DNA of 64,000 nucleotides from Prorocentrum cordatum (lineage: Eukaryota; Sar; Dinophyceae; Prorocentrales; Prorocentraceae). A model generated the notes under the pieces. The model was given only the letters and a program-made list of their open reading frames with translations. It was not told the DNA's origin and searched no databases. A program made the position numbers and the translations under genes. The stretch is from the NCBI GenBank assembly GCA_963575745.1, contig CAUYUJ010015838.1:119501-183500 (forward strand), read 5' to 3'. Shown here piece after piece: positions 55,313 to 64,000 of the stretch; the first letter of the stretch is position 1, and each line of letters starts with the position of its first letter.

Positions 55313-55399
55313 TCAAGCGACGCCCAGGGCGGCGCCGGCGGCAAGGCCGGGGGCCTCGGTCTCGCCCACGAGCGCCGCGAGGTTGAAGAAGTCGACCTG
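55313..55399 (-). CDS. Putative exon, unknown protein
   Basis: After GGGTCCCAG the minus strand reads [20 protein letters not shown] then GAALGVA and a TGA at 55313-55315. GC-ending codons are almost exclusive and the acceptor (CCCAG|GTCGAC) is good. It lies directly beside the 42-bp minisatellite. Terminal exon, or internal if a donor precedes the stop. Confidence 0.45.
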   Translation of the reverse strand, partial: QVDFFNLAALVGETEAPGLAAGAALGVA

Positions 55400-55414
55400 G
55401 GACCCGCGAACATA

Positions 55415-55920
55415 CATAAGATTCGCGCCCCCGAGGAAGCAGTTTTGGGTAAATCGGATAAGGTTCACGTTCCCGAGGCCAGAATCCTTTTGCAAATTTG
55501 CTCCAATTCGAGCTACCGATGCAAGAGCCCGTTTGAATTTTACCAGGTTCGCGATCCCGAGGCCAGAACGCCTTGTAAATTGCACTACATTCTCCATCCT
55601 GAGGCCAGAACCTGTTGTAAATTACACCAGGCTCGCGCTCCCGAAGCAAGAACCCTTTGTAAATTACACCGGATTCGCGCCCCAGTACCATAACGCCTTG
55701 CAAGTTACACCACATTCGAGCTCCCGAGGCCAGAATCGTTAGTACATTACCCCAGACCCGTGCCCCCGAAGCCAGGATACTTTTGTTTTCTATTGTACCG
55801 AATTCGCGCTAGCCACAATCTTTGCAAGGTAAGCCAGATTCGCGCCCCCGAGCCGACGATCCCTGGCAAATTAAATTAGATTCGCACGCCCGAGGCAACG
55901 ATCCCTTGCAAATGACGTCA
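55415..55920. repeat. 42-bp minisatellite, about 12 units
   Basis: The unit approximates ATTCGCGCCCCCGAGGCCAG then AACCCTTTGTAAATTACACC. Units range from 37 to 46 bp, and the best-preserved ones are 42 bp (14 codons), so a plus-strand frame shows the recurring peptide [12 protein letters not shown]. Diverged units at the right end. Confidence 0.9.
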
Positions 55921-56229
55921 CGATAACCAACCGTCCTTGCATGGGGTTCCAACATTGCTTCAAGTAGGCGCCCAGGCGTCCCAACATAACTCTGGCATGA
56001 CTCATTCTGATGGAGGGGGCCAGCGGTAAAAGGCGAAGGTTTTACGGATAAAAACTGCGGGGGCAAGAACAATAATTGCTTTGAACTGCCCAAGATCGCC
56101 GGAACCGCGTTTCTCGACATTACGCGAATTATGGCAGGCAACAACAACTGACACGCCGGTGAGGGGTCACAATGCCGAGGGGGGAAAAATAATCTCACCA
56201 GCCCTTTAGGGCGTGAGTGGTTTAGCGTG
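55921..56229. other. Spacer without recognisable gene
   Basis: No feature recognised. Confidence 0.5.
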
Positions 56230-56505
56230 ATGGCCCAAAGATGGCCCCCCAGGCTAAAGTATCCCTAGATGGTCCCAGGAGGTGCCCAGGAGGCCCCAAG
56301 AAGCCCCCACGATGCTCCCAAGATGCTCCCGAAAGGCTCCCTGAGAGACCCCCAAGAGGCTCCAAGAGCCCCCCAGAGGCACCCAAGACGCCTCAAGAGG
56401 CCACCGGGACAGCCAAGATACCTTGAAGACGCTCCAAGAAAATTCCGAGAACCTCTCGAAAGAAATCCGAAGAGACTCCGAGATGCATCCAAAAGGCCTC
56501 TGACC
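56230..56505. repeat. CCAAGAGGCC-type array, locus 5
   Basis: CCCAGGAGGCCCCAAGAAGC, CCCCCAAGAGGCTCCAAGAG, CCCAAGACGCCTCAAGAGGC words. Confidence 0.75.
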
Positions 56506-57465
56506 TTTCTGCTCGCCCACATCCTCCTCCTCCACTTCCTCATCCGCCTGTTCCTCCTCCCTTCTACAATTACATGTTGCTCCCGCTGAATCGCTGGCCT
56601 CATCTTCGGGCGTCCGCTCTTTCCGAATCGTGTTCCAGCTGCAGCGCTGGCCTCACTTCCGCGCGTCCGCTCGTTCCGAATCGTGCTCCCGCTGCAGAGC
56701 TGGCCTTCCTTCCAAATAGGTCCCAAAATCTAGAAAAACCCCCCCCCCCCCCCCCCGAAAAAACCATCGGAAGTGATTCCACACTCGGTGTCGATTCGTT
56801 GATTTTTCGGGCCGCGGAAGCCCCCCACTTTGGGGCGTCGTCGCTTCCAGGAAATATCAAGCGAGAGCCCCGTTCCTGCTTCGGAAAGCAGAGCCAGCGG
56901 ATGCTCTCCATCAGCCCCGCCTTGTGTGGAGCTTTTCGGGGAGCACAAGGCGCCAGACATGGAGCCACGACTCCAGACCGGCCCAGACCTCTCGAAGACA
57001 ACCCACTTACCTTCCAAGGAACTTGGCACCATGCCATGACGTGCTGTGCGGTGTTGTGTTCTGCGCCGCTGTACGATGCCATGCTCTGCGTTGCAATGCT
57101 TTGTGATGCAATGCTTCACTGCGCAACGCCACGCCATGCTATGGCATGCTACGCTCTGCCAGGCTCTCTTACGCCATGCCATGCCGTGCTCTACCATGCA
57201 TCGCGTACCCTCTCGCGATCATTGCCCTGCTCGACATCCGACGATGCGAACAGAGAGGATATCTACGCCATGGTAAGGGATGGGAGGGAGGGGTAGGACG
57301 TCAGATATGACGCCAGCGCACCTAACTTGCCCCCTCGCCCTCCTCCTCCTCCTCCTCCTCCTCCTCCTCCTCCTCCTCCTCCTCTCTTCCTCCTCCTGCT
57401 CCACCTCCGATTCCTCTCCCATCCTTCCCCTCTGGTGCGACGTCTTACCCAGCCCCCAGTCCAGT
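56506..57465. other. Spacer with CATGC-rich stretch and (CTC)n
   Basis: A 46-bp-spaced duplication (CGCTGGCCTCATCTTCGGGC / CGCTGGCCTCACTTCCGCGC with TCCGCTC and TTCCGAATCG) at 56585-56690; a C homopolymer at 56739-56756; an ATGC-word cluster (CCATGC, CAATGC, TGCTATGGCATGC) at 57070-57205; and (CTC)n at 57340-57385. Confidence 0.6.
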
Positions 57466-57639
57466 GCATTCTCCTCAAAATCCCTGATTATGGCAACTCG
57501 TCTGGGCATCGTTTCTGGATGGGCTGGTGGGATAACGCGAAGCGTTTAGAATACATGTTCGCCGCCTGGAGCGCTGTTTTCCCTGGGAGAAAGGACGAGG
57601 AGGGTCCCCTCTGTGATTCCGGAGCTAACATCAATCACG
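57466..57639 (+). CDS. Unknown protein, exon upstream of element-A intron
   Basis: After CAGTCCAG the plus strand reads CILLKIPDYGNSSGHRFWMG, WWDNAKRLEYMFAAWSAVFP, GRKDEEGPLCDSGANINH plus one base, up to CACG before GT at 57640. The composition (Trp, Tyr, Phe, Met, charged residues) is protein-like. The frame joins the next exon in exact phase when the 387-nt insert is removed. It is the only multi-exon candidate on the plus strand here. No family recognised. The 5' border is tentative. Confidence 0.5.
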
Positions 57640-58014
57640 GTCAGAAGCCTTTGCTTAGCGTGGCGCGGCGGCGGGCCCAGCGAAACGCTATGCCCTGCTC
57701 GTGGATAGCGTGTCGCTCCGCTTGGCGGGGCGGGAGGCTGGAAAGGCGCGGGACGGTGACGCTTGGGGATAGCGAAGTGGTTAACTAAGTGTCGCGCGAG
57801 GCGTGGTGGGCCCCCGGCGCCTGGAAAGGCGCGGGACGGTGACGCTTGGGGATAGCGAAGTGGTTAACTAAGTGTCGCGCGAGGCGTGGTGGGCCCCCGG
57901 CGCCTGGAAAGGCGCGGGACGGTGACGCTTGGGGATAGCGAAGTGGTTAACTAAGTGTCGCGCGAGGCGTGGTGGGCCCCTGGCGAGACGCGCTGAATCA
58001 CAGTTTCCGACCGT
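57637..58014. mobile_element. Element A, copy 4, with internal 83-bp triplication
   Basis: The left end is ACGGTCAGAAGCCTTTGCTT then AGCGTGGCGCGG. The right end, complemented, is ACGGTCGGAAACTGTGATTC then AGCGCGTCTC. The core matches the other copies, but the segment CTGGAAAGGCGCGGGACGGT ... GGCGTGGTGGGCCCC is present three times in tandem (from about 57736, 57819 and 57902). The units are essentially identical, so the expansion is recent. Confidence 0.85.
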
Positions 58015-58026
58015 ATCCTTCTGTAG
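57640..58026 (+). other. Proposed 387-nt GT-AG intron formed by element A
   Basis: It begins GTCAGAAG, using the GT inside the terminal repeat ACGGTCAG, and ends CTTCTGTAG 12 bases after the element. One base (G) is left from exon 1 and two (GG) from exon 2, restoring a Gly codon and an uninterrupted frame (INH-G-EIPDESHW). Confidence 0.55.
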
Positions 58027-58151
58027 GGGAGATCCCCGACGAGAGCCACTGGGCTCTCTGGGCCTCGCGCCAACCCCCAACCTCCGGGCCTCTACGCGCT
58101 CGGTTCTTGTACCCCTCAGCGGCCTTCGCGGCTGCGAGGGCGCGTCTGTGA
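58027..58151 (+). CDS. Unknown protein, exon downstream of element-A intron
   Basis: Continues the frame of 57466-57639 as GEIPDESHWALWASRQPPTS then GPLRARFLYPSAAFAAARAR and L, with TGA at 58149-58151. The ORF is short and has no known domain. If the gene is real this is the C-terminus. Confidence 0.45.
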
Positions 58152-58316
58152 AGAGGGGGGGAGAGTCAAGGACCCAGGGTTCTGGACTTTTCTAGGCCTT
58201 TGTGGGCCTCTGGGGGCTCCCAGAACATCTGGGGACCTCTACGGGCCTCTATAGGGACTGCTAGGCATTCCCTGCTGCTGCTGCTTCCCATCCTCCTCGT
58301 CATCGGTAGCACCCCA

Positions 58317-58489
58317 CCAGTGAGCGACGCAGAAAAAGGGAGCCTTGCGCGAGAAGGCATGGCATCCTTGCGCGGCGGCTCATGCGGCAAACCGCGTCGA
58401 AAAGGGAGCGCCGAAATGCGACCTTGCGCGGGCAACTGACGCGCGAAGGTCCGCGCAATCGATCCCCTTTCTCAACTCGCTCACGTGTC
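58317..58489. mobile_element. Element C, copy 4
   Basis: The left end is CCAGTGAGCGACGCAGAAAA then AGGG; the right end, complemented, is ACACGTGAGCGAGTTGAGAA then AGGG. The core GCGCGAGAAGGCATG and GGGCAACTGACGCGCGAAGG aligns with copies 1-3. Confidence 0.7.
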
Positions 58490-58916
58490 TGTCGAGCAAC
58501 GGGCTTGAATATTCTGGATGTGAGGGCCCCTGGCTCGTGCAATTTCCACAAAACCTGTCTGAAAACCGCTTGGCGATAACTGCGGAAGTCCACCGGATCC
58601 CCTCGTTGTCCTCATCGGCGCCCTCCTCCTATCCCTCCTCGCCCTCGTCCTCCTGCGTGATCCCCACCTTGCCTGGCCGCAACGAAGTGTAGTCGCGACC
58701 TCCACCCCCCCCACTTTCACATGGGGGAAAAAGCCCTCCTCCATCCGCCGAGTGGTGCGTCGGCCATGGGCCCCATGGATTTTGCAGGGTCGGAGGGAGG
58801 ATACCAGCGGGCGGCTGCTGGCAGCACCGCAGCTTAAGCGCGCGACCACCGCCTAGCCAGGGCGATCGGTCTCCGCGGAGGTGTGCACCACTGAACGAGC
58901 TTGTGGCCAACTTCCC
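58490..58916. other. Spacer without recognisable gene
   Basis: No feature recognised. Confidence 0.5.
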
Positions 58917-59075
58917 AAACCCACGACGCCATGATTTTGTCATAACGTCGACTTCCGAGGTCTCGACCCATTCCCAAGGACAATTTTTTCCTCCCGAGTC
59001 GTTTTCTGACGATCCCGAGGCCCGGCAAGGGCCCCCAGATGCCGAAAATGGCGACAAACCTCCCGTCCTGATTCT
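58917..59075. repeat. Dispersed repeat Y, copy 5
   Basis: CCACGACGCCATGATTTTGT, GAGGTCTCGACCCATTCCCA, CCCGAGTCGTTTTCTGACGA, TCCCGAGGCCCGGCAAGGGC and ATGCCGAAAATGGCGACAAA align with copies 1 and 4. Confidence 0.75.
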
Positions 59076-59509
59076 GTCGTTGCTCGAGGGGGAAGGGCTT
59101 CACCCCTCGAAACAGCTTGCTGGTTGGCCTCCGCCCCCCGAGAAACGACTCAAGGCAAGGACCCCGCGGACACGGCAAGAGACGCACGGCACCGTTGGCA
59201 CCCACGGCCGCCCCGGGGCCCCACCACCTCACGGCCAAGCTCGGGACACACCATGACGAGCTGCCCGGCCTCGGTGCTCCCAGAGCGCAGCCTCACGGCT
59301 GCAATCAGACTCGCAGCAGTACCCGCACGCACGATGCAGTGACTGCAACTCCTCGACCAAGACAAGTCTGGCACGTGCTGCCGCTTCACGACCCGACACG
59401 AAAGACCCCGTCCTCGCCATCTTTTTGTGTGTTGTTCTCTCTCTCTCTCTGTGTATTCTTATCCGTCATCCTGAACCATCATGGCACCCCGCCCCTATCA
59501 GCCGAAAAG

Positions 59510-59730
59510 GTAGGTGACCGAAAAAAATCGGTGACCGAGCACGTGCCCGAAGTTGTGACCCAAAACGTCGTGAGACCGAACATGTGACCGAAATTGGTGA
59601 CCGTCTTGGCTTCAAACCAAACATTTCGGTCACACCCGCGTGCGGTCTGAAATTGTCGGGCGCAAGTTCCCGTCACAGCTGGGCAGAGAGGCAGAGATTC
59701 GGGCACAGTTTCGGTCACGACGCCTCCCCG
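59510..59730. repeat. GTGACCGAA / TTCGGTCAC word cluster
   Basis: GTGACCGAAA at 59515, 59531, 59586 and 59600, with complementary TTTCGGTCAC at 59625 and 59710, so paired hairpins are possible. No gene seen. Confidence 0.7.
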
Positions 59731-61180
59731 GTAGAGACGAGGCTACGTGACAACCTCCCCCCCTCCACGCTTCTGCTGCACACCCCTCTGTGATTTTTCT
59801 CCGCACGTGCAACCAACATGCTGCCTCCACCTTCGAGCACTGCATATCACCGCAGCCATGCTGCGTCGCAGCGCGAGGCAGAGGAGCGGATGGGAGAGGC
59901 TGCGGATCTCCCTCTTGGAAGATCTATGAGTCCCCCTTGTCCAATGGCACCTTCGTTATTTCGGGCACCGACTCGCCGATTCTCCCCCCTACGGACCTGC
60001 TCCGTCCTCCACTGCCCCCCCCACTCATCCCTCAGAGGTTCCGCCTCCAACCCTCCCCGTCCCCCAGATCGCCCTCGCCCTCCTCCTCCGCTTCCCCCTC
60101 TGCCGCCTGCCCTCCATCGTCCCCGATCTCCATCTTCACCCTCTGCACTCCACCTCGGCACGGTCGCGTAAGCAAGCGTCTCCCCCTCAAGACGCTGGCC
60201 CGCCGACCCCCGCTGCGTTGGCCCGCAGGCCCCTCGGGGTGGCGGCGCTCGCGGTGGGGCGGTCATAGCCATGAGGGGCCTTGAACCGCAATGAGCAATC
60301 CAACGAGCAGTCCCGCCTCCTCCTGCACGCCGTCTCCCACGTTCAGGACCCAGGACTATGGACATTTGATTCTTGTCAGGAGCTGCCCTCGCCCCCGCCC
60401 CTCCTCGTCCCAGCACCAAAGCATCGCTGGCCGGGAGGCGGGGGCTATTTTTTAAAAAGGTCGGCATCACAACCAAAAGGGGGGGCGACCCCAGGGTGAA
60501 GGGAGAACGGACGGGCGGGGACGTCACGGGAGGACACAGCAGCAGGAGGAGGAGGAGCGAGAGGGGCGAGGAGAAAGAGACCAGCAGCCGCATCCTGCTC
60601 CTCCTCCTCCTCCTTCTCCTCCTCCTCCTCCTCCTCCTCCTGCTCGCCCTCCACCTCCCCCCTAGTCATCCTCCTCCGCTTACCCGCCCTGTCCTCACTG
60701 TCACCGTCCTCCCCTCCTCCCCCCCAACATCCTGCTCATCCTGCTCGAGGAACAAGGGAAGCTCCCACCTCCCGCGCGCGGGGGGAAGGAAGATGATGAG
60801 GAGGAGAAGAATGAGTTCGAGAAGAGAGCAGGTTTGGGGATGTTTGGGAGCTCTTTTGGCGGGTTGGGCCTGAGACCTCTAGAAACCTCGACCCCGTCCC
60901 CCAGACCCCTGGGGTTCTCACCTCGGGGCACCAATTTCTCATCCTTGAATATTTCTTCATGGCCCTTGGCCCGCAAGCGGGCCTCGAAGGGCCGAACAGA
61001 TCGGGGAACACCACCGTCACGATTCTCTCATGGCGTTAACCTCAAAGTTGACTGCCCTACCTATCAGGGGTATGTGTCAGCCAGCAGCTCGAGGCAGTGG
61101 CGACAAGGGCGCCCCCCCGAGGCCCAAAGAGTCTTGAGTGTCGAGCACGTGCAGAAACCTCAAACCTCGAAGTTTAGGAG
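59731..61180. other. Spacer without recognisable gene
   Basis: Frames in the C/T-rich part (60000-60180) and the (CTC)n at 60597-60650 are artefacts. No domain recognised; candidate coding islands were not seen. Confidence 0.5.
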
Positions 61181-61181
61181 T

Positions 61182-61289
61182 TCATTCTCCGTCGACCAGA
61201 GGGTCTCTCAATGACTCCACGACGCTCAGGAGCTCCTTGGCGGTCTTGTCGCGCTCCACCTCCTCGAGCAACCCGAGGTCGTACTCGAT
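61182..61289 (-). CDS. Putative exon, unknown protein (35 codons)
   Basis: After GGGGCCAG the minus strand reads IEYDLGLLEEVERDKTAKEL then LSVVESLRDPLVDGE and TGA at 61182-61184. Strong helical heptad-like pattern, G/C-ending codons and a good acceptor (CCAG|ATCGAG). Terminal exon, or internal if a donor precedes the stop. It lies 100 bp from the plus-strand SL retrogene, so the two are head to head or the retrogene sits in an intron of this gene. Confidence 0.5.
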   Translation of the reverse strand: MEYDLGLLEEVERDKTAKELLSVVESLRDPLVDGE

Positions 61290-61389
61290 CTGGCCCCAAT
61301 GCAGGGGGAAGGACAGCGGCAAGTGTGACAGCAGAGCGAGCAGCCACGCACACACACACACACCACAGACACACACACACACACACACA

Positions 61390-61411
61390 TCCGTAGCCAT
61401 TTTGGCTCAAG
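61390..61411 (+). other. Complete dinoflagellate spliced-leader sequence in genomic DNA
   Basis: The 22 bases are T followed by CCGTAGCCATTTTGGCTCAA and G, an exact match to the conserved dinoflagellate SL exon. It is not an SL RNA gene, because the SL RNA donor GT does not follow (TTGC instead). It directly precedes a decayed SL remnant and an intronless ORF, so it is the 5' end of a reinserted cDNA. Confidence 0.95.
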
Positions 61412-61426
61412 TTGCTTCGGCTCAAG
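61412..61426 (+). other. Decayed 15-nt SL remnant
   Basis: TTGCTTCGGCTCAAG matches the last 15 bases of the SL (CCATTTTGGCTCAAG) at 10 of 15 positions. A 15-base remnant is what remains when a new SL is trans-spliced to the AG inside an older genomic SL, so two rounds of retroposition are implied. Confidence 0.65.
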
Positions 61427-61472
61427 ACTGCTGCCGCTGGGCTTCCCTCCGTCGGTCGCCCGCCTCGGTCCG

Positions 61473-62228
61473 ATGCCTGCGACGAAGCGGGACGCCCGCG
61501 CCATCGCGCTGGATGCTGCTCGGGGCTCGGCCCTGGCCGTCCACGCGGCTGCGGGGCTGACGGGAGGCGCTGGAGAGCTCGCAGCGGCGAGGCTCCTGCG
61601 CGCTGCCGATGGCATCATCAGGTCGGCCGTGGCGCTCCTCGCTGCCCCGGTGCCGCCGCCAGCGCAGCCCCAGGCCCCAATGGGCCCTCGGAGGCGCAGG
61701 CGCCCGCGTGGGCGCGGCGGCAAGCGGGAAGCGGGCCAACCCCTGGCCGACAAGATGGAGCTCAGCGACGGCATGGCGGCGGCGGAGCAGTGCGGCCTCG
61801 AGGACACCGCGCCCTCGGCTGCGGCGACGCTCGCCCCTGGCGTCGAGGTGGAGGCGACCGCGGACGGCGGAGGCGCCGACGCTGGAGCTGCGCGAGCGGG
61901 CCTGGAGCTCGTGCACGCGCCTGCGGCGGCGGCCGACGGCGACGGCGACGACAGGATGAGCATCCCTGAGGACGAGTGGGCCGACTCGGTTCAGCGGCGT
62001 GCCAGGCCGCCTCCACAGCTGCTGGCGCCAGCCGCCCTCCCCGCCCTGCCCGTCGGCGCGCGGGTGCGGGTCACCGAGGGCGCCAGCGCGCGTGCGACAG
62101 CGGTGGTCCTCCTCGACATGGAGGATGGCCTCGTCGCGATCACCTTGGAGGACAACATCGAGGTGTCTTTCACGGTCCCGCGTGGCGCGCTGGAGTTGCT
62201 GGCGCAGCGGCCCGCCAAGTCGGGGTGA
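61473..62228 (+). CDS. SL-retrogene encoding unknown Ala-rich protein with C-terminal beta domain
   Basis: Intronless ORF of 251 codons, ATG 61 nt after the SL, TGA at 62226-62228. Residues 1-58 are Ala/Leu-rich helices (LDAARGSALAVHAAAGL). Residues 71-87 are a basic nuclear-localisation-like patch (GPRRRRRPRGRGGKREAG). Residues 100-170 are acidic/Ala-rich linker. Residues 194-244 (VGARVRVTEGASARATAVVL, LDMEDGLVAITLEDNIEVSF) have the strand-turn pattern of a small SH3/KOW-like barrel. No family is recognised and no function is claimed; nuclear location is inferred. Third positions are almost all G or C. The SL fixes the 5' end and supports this ATG as the first after the leader. No A-tail or clear target duplication is seen downstream. 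It was probably functional at insertion, since the frame is intact. Confidence 0.78.
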   Translation: MPATKRDARAIALDAARGSALAVHAAAGLTGGAGELAAARLLRAADGIIRSAVALLAAPVPPPAQPQAPMGPRRRRRPRGRGGKREAGQPLADKMELSDGMAAAEQCGLEDTAPSAAATLAPGVEVEATADGGGADAGAARAGLELVHAPAAAADGDGDDRMSIPEDEWADSVQRRARPPPQLLAPAALPALPVGARVRVTEGASARATAVVLLDMEDGLVAITLEDNIEVSFTVPRGALELLAQRPAKSG

Positions 62229-62603
62229 GGCCCTCGGGCCGACTCGGCGTGAGGCGAAGGCCTGCGGGAGCGGGCGGCGCGGCTCCCGCAGGCGGCGGCG
62301 GCGGGGCTGGGCGCTCCTCGTCGCTACGTTTTGTCGTCCCGCCAGTTATCCGTGCGATGCTGGGCGGAAGGGGGCTGGGCCTGATGCGGACCTTTTTGGT
62401 GCATCCCAGTCCCAGGGCTGGGCCCGATGCGTTCTCGTGGCGAGTGCATCCCAGCCCTTTTATGACACACTTGTGCGTATCTTTTCGCTCCGCGATTTGA
62501 TAAGAGTGTGCTGGGCCTCAGTGGCTCGCGGCCTCAGTGGCCTCTGTTGTTCAGGGTTTTGTTCGTCTCACTTGTGGTTTCGGACGACTCTCCTCCGACG
62601 TGC
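62229..62603 (+). other. Probable 3' UTR of the SL-retrogene
   Basis: Sequence after the stop up to the (CA)n tract. It contains a duplicated segment: GGTGCATCCCAGTCCCAGGG / GAGTGCATCCCAGCCC (about 62398-62458). No coding content. Confidence 0.5.
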
Positions 62604-62647
<44 letters not shown>

Positions 62648-62660
62648 ACACACACACACA

Positions 62661-62695
<35 letters not shown>

Positions 62696-62994
62696 GCGCA
62701 CACGCGCGCGCACACACACACGCACACACGCACAAACACACATGTACACACAACCACAACCACAACCACAACGTGCGCGCGCACACACACACACACACGC
62801 ACACACGCACACACGCACACACACATGTACACACAACCACAACCACAACCACAACGACAAACACACACACACAACATAAACACACACAAAGGCACCCCAA
62901 CATGCACGATAACACTCTCTCCCACCCGCATGCACGCACCATACACAGATACACAGACACACCGCACGAACACACGCACACATGGTGGAGAGAT

Positions 62995-63057
<63 letters not shown>
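62604..63057. repeat. (CA)n / (CGCA)n tracts
   Basis: (CA)n at 62604-62644, (CGCA)n at 62660-62700, CACAACCACAAC words at 62750-62775 and 62835-62860, and a pure (CA)n at 62995-63052. Confidence 0.97.
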
Positions 63058-63097
63058 GTTCCCCCGAACCGACGTGCCTTCGCCCCTCACAGGCTGA

Positions 63098-63247
63098 TCC
63101 CCCCGGGCCCGTGGCCCCACTGAGATGGGAGAGGGCCACGCCTGCCTCGGCCAGCACGCCTGCAAGCGAGGCGGTCGACAGGACGACGAACCCGACCTCC
63201 CCCCCGATGCCTCCATCTCGCAGGACTTCCAGCGCCGCGTTCTCTTG
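63098..63247 (-). CDS. Putative exon, unknown protein
   Basis: After GACAACAG the minus strand reads QENAALEVLRDGGIGGEVGF, VVLSTASLAGVLAEAGVALS, HLSGATGPGG. Well-formed alternation of hydrophobic and small residues, nearly all codons G/C-ending, and a canonical acceptor (ACAG|CAAGAG). The 3' border is unknown because the frame runs into (CA)n. No family recognised. Same strand and style as the island at 61182-61289. Confidence 0.5.
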
Positions 63248-63389
63248 CTGTTGTCACGGCGGGGGCCTGCGCAATACTCGGCCCCGTCCCCAGGCCGCTG
63301 TTCGCCCTGGGCTTCCGCCCCCCGAAGAGGAGGAAGAGGGGAGACCATTGGACTCTTGAAATAGGAAGGTGCCCCAAATGTACTTGGGA

Positions 63390-63790
63390 CCTGGATGAGA
63401 GCGAGGGGGCGCGCGCCGGGTGGGTACCAGGTGGGTCGCGGGATGGGTCGCGGGGTGGGTCGCGGGGTGGGTCACCGGTGGGTCGCGGGCGAGGACGACG
63501 ACGAAAACAACAACAAATAACAACACCAACAACAATAGCAACAACAACAACGACGACAACAACAACATCAATAAACAACAACAAACAACAACACAAACAA
63601 CAAGAAAGACGGAGAGAGAGGGGAGAGAGAGAAAGAAAGAGGGAGTGAGGAGGCAGGAGAGGGGAGGGAGAAGGGGGGAGGGAGAGGAGGGAGAGGGGAT
63701 AGGGCAGAGAGGCGTAAGGATGAGGGGAGAGAGGAGGGAGAGAGAAGGGAGGAGAGGAGGGAGGAGGGAGAGGGAGGAGGAGCAGGAAGG
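63390..63790. repeat. GGTGGGTCGCGG tandem, (AAC)n and GA-rich tracts
   Basis: Four GGGTGGGTCGCG-type units at 63418-63490, AAC/CAA triplets at 63505-63603, then AGGGAGAGG purine sequence to 63783. Confidence 0.9.
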
Positions 63791-64000
63791 TGAAAGCGTG
63801 AACGTTCGAGGAACTCCTAGGCGAAAGCGCCGTTCCTGAAGGAAGTCTCGGGCGGGAGCCCACGACGGGCGGGCGATCACCTGACGGGCGGGACGGGCGG
63901 GTGGGATATTCAAGCGGGATGCCTGAGTATGGCGAGAGCGCGATTACTAAGTAAATTGTAACGGCTTCCTTGGCGCAGCGTGATTCCTGAGCGTCGAAAG
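63791..64000. other. Window end, no feature seen
   Basis: No coding region or repeat recognised; a GACGGGCGGG word occurs three times at 63865-63900. Confidence 0.5.

Noticed and set aside
53902-55386. 494-codon plus-strand ORF
   Set aside because: Runs through a Ser/Pro/Ala-coding minisatellite and the (TG)n tract; no domain.
61390-61411. SL RNA gene
   Set aside because: The SL exon is not followed by the intron donor GT expected of an SL RNA gene; it is followed by a second SL remnant and an ORF, and no repeat array of SL genes is present.

Overview
The window is nuclear DNA of a dinoflagellate. The decisive evidence is a complete copy of the dinoflagellate spliced-leader (SL) sequence embedded in the chromosome at 61390-61411 (+), followed by a decayed 15-nt SL remnant and an intronless ORF. 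A second, mutated full-length SL copy (18 of 22 positions) lies 71 nt upstream of a kinesin start codon on the minus strand. GC-rich codons, very large introns and extreme simple-repeat content fit the same group. The species cannot be named from sequence alone. Most of the 64 kb is non-coding; long open frames inside trinucleotide repeats are not genes.

Layout. 1-5 kb: polypyrimidine repeat, a broken papain-family protease gene (-), degenerate tandem repeats and a reverse-transcriptase C-terminal fragment (-). 5-18 kb: dispersed repeats, GAC/CTC/ACG microsatellites, a 12-bp array, and a few exon-like islands on the minus strand. 18.4-26.7 kb: one glycosyltransferase-like gene (-), whose two exons are separated by a proposed 7.27-kb intron filled with inverted arrays and palindromes. 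28.3-30.3 kb: kinesin motor gene (-) with a relict SL. 31-36 kb: exon-like segments on the minus strand, one pair separated by a transposon-like intron; then CAT repeats and dispersed elements. 37-48 kb: microsatellites and clusters of short terminal-inverted-repeat elements. 48-63.3 kb: several short coding-like islands on the minus strand, possibly exons of one or more large genes. At 57.5-58.2 kb a plus-strand two-exon gene has an intron made of the same inverted-repeat element seen at 31 kb. At 61.4-62.2 kb lies the SL-bearing retrogene (+), then long (CA)n.

Main reading: this is a gene-poor stretch in which reverse-transcribed mRNAs (SL retrogenes) and short inverted-repeat elements reshape genes. 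One inverted-repeat family (element A) looks like an introner, an element that becomes an intron: at 57.6 kb the reading phase on both sides fits exact GT-AG removal of the element. A second possible intron family is suggested by a shared 45-nt tail directly before exons of two unrelated genes, the protease and the glycosyltransferase. The recognised functions are a microtubule motor, a secretory-pathway glycosyltransferase and a papain-type protease remnant. They share no pathway, as is usual for dinoflagellate neighbours, but almost all lie on the same (minus) strand.
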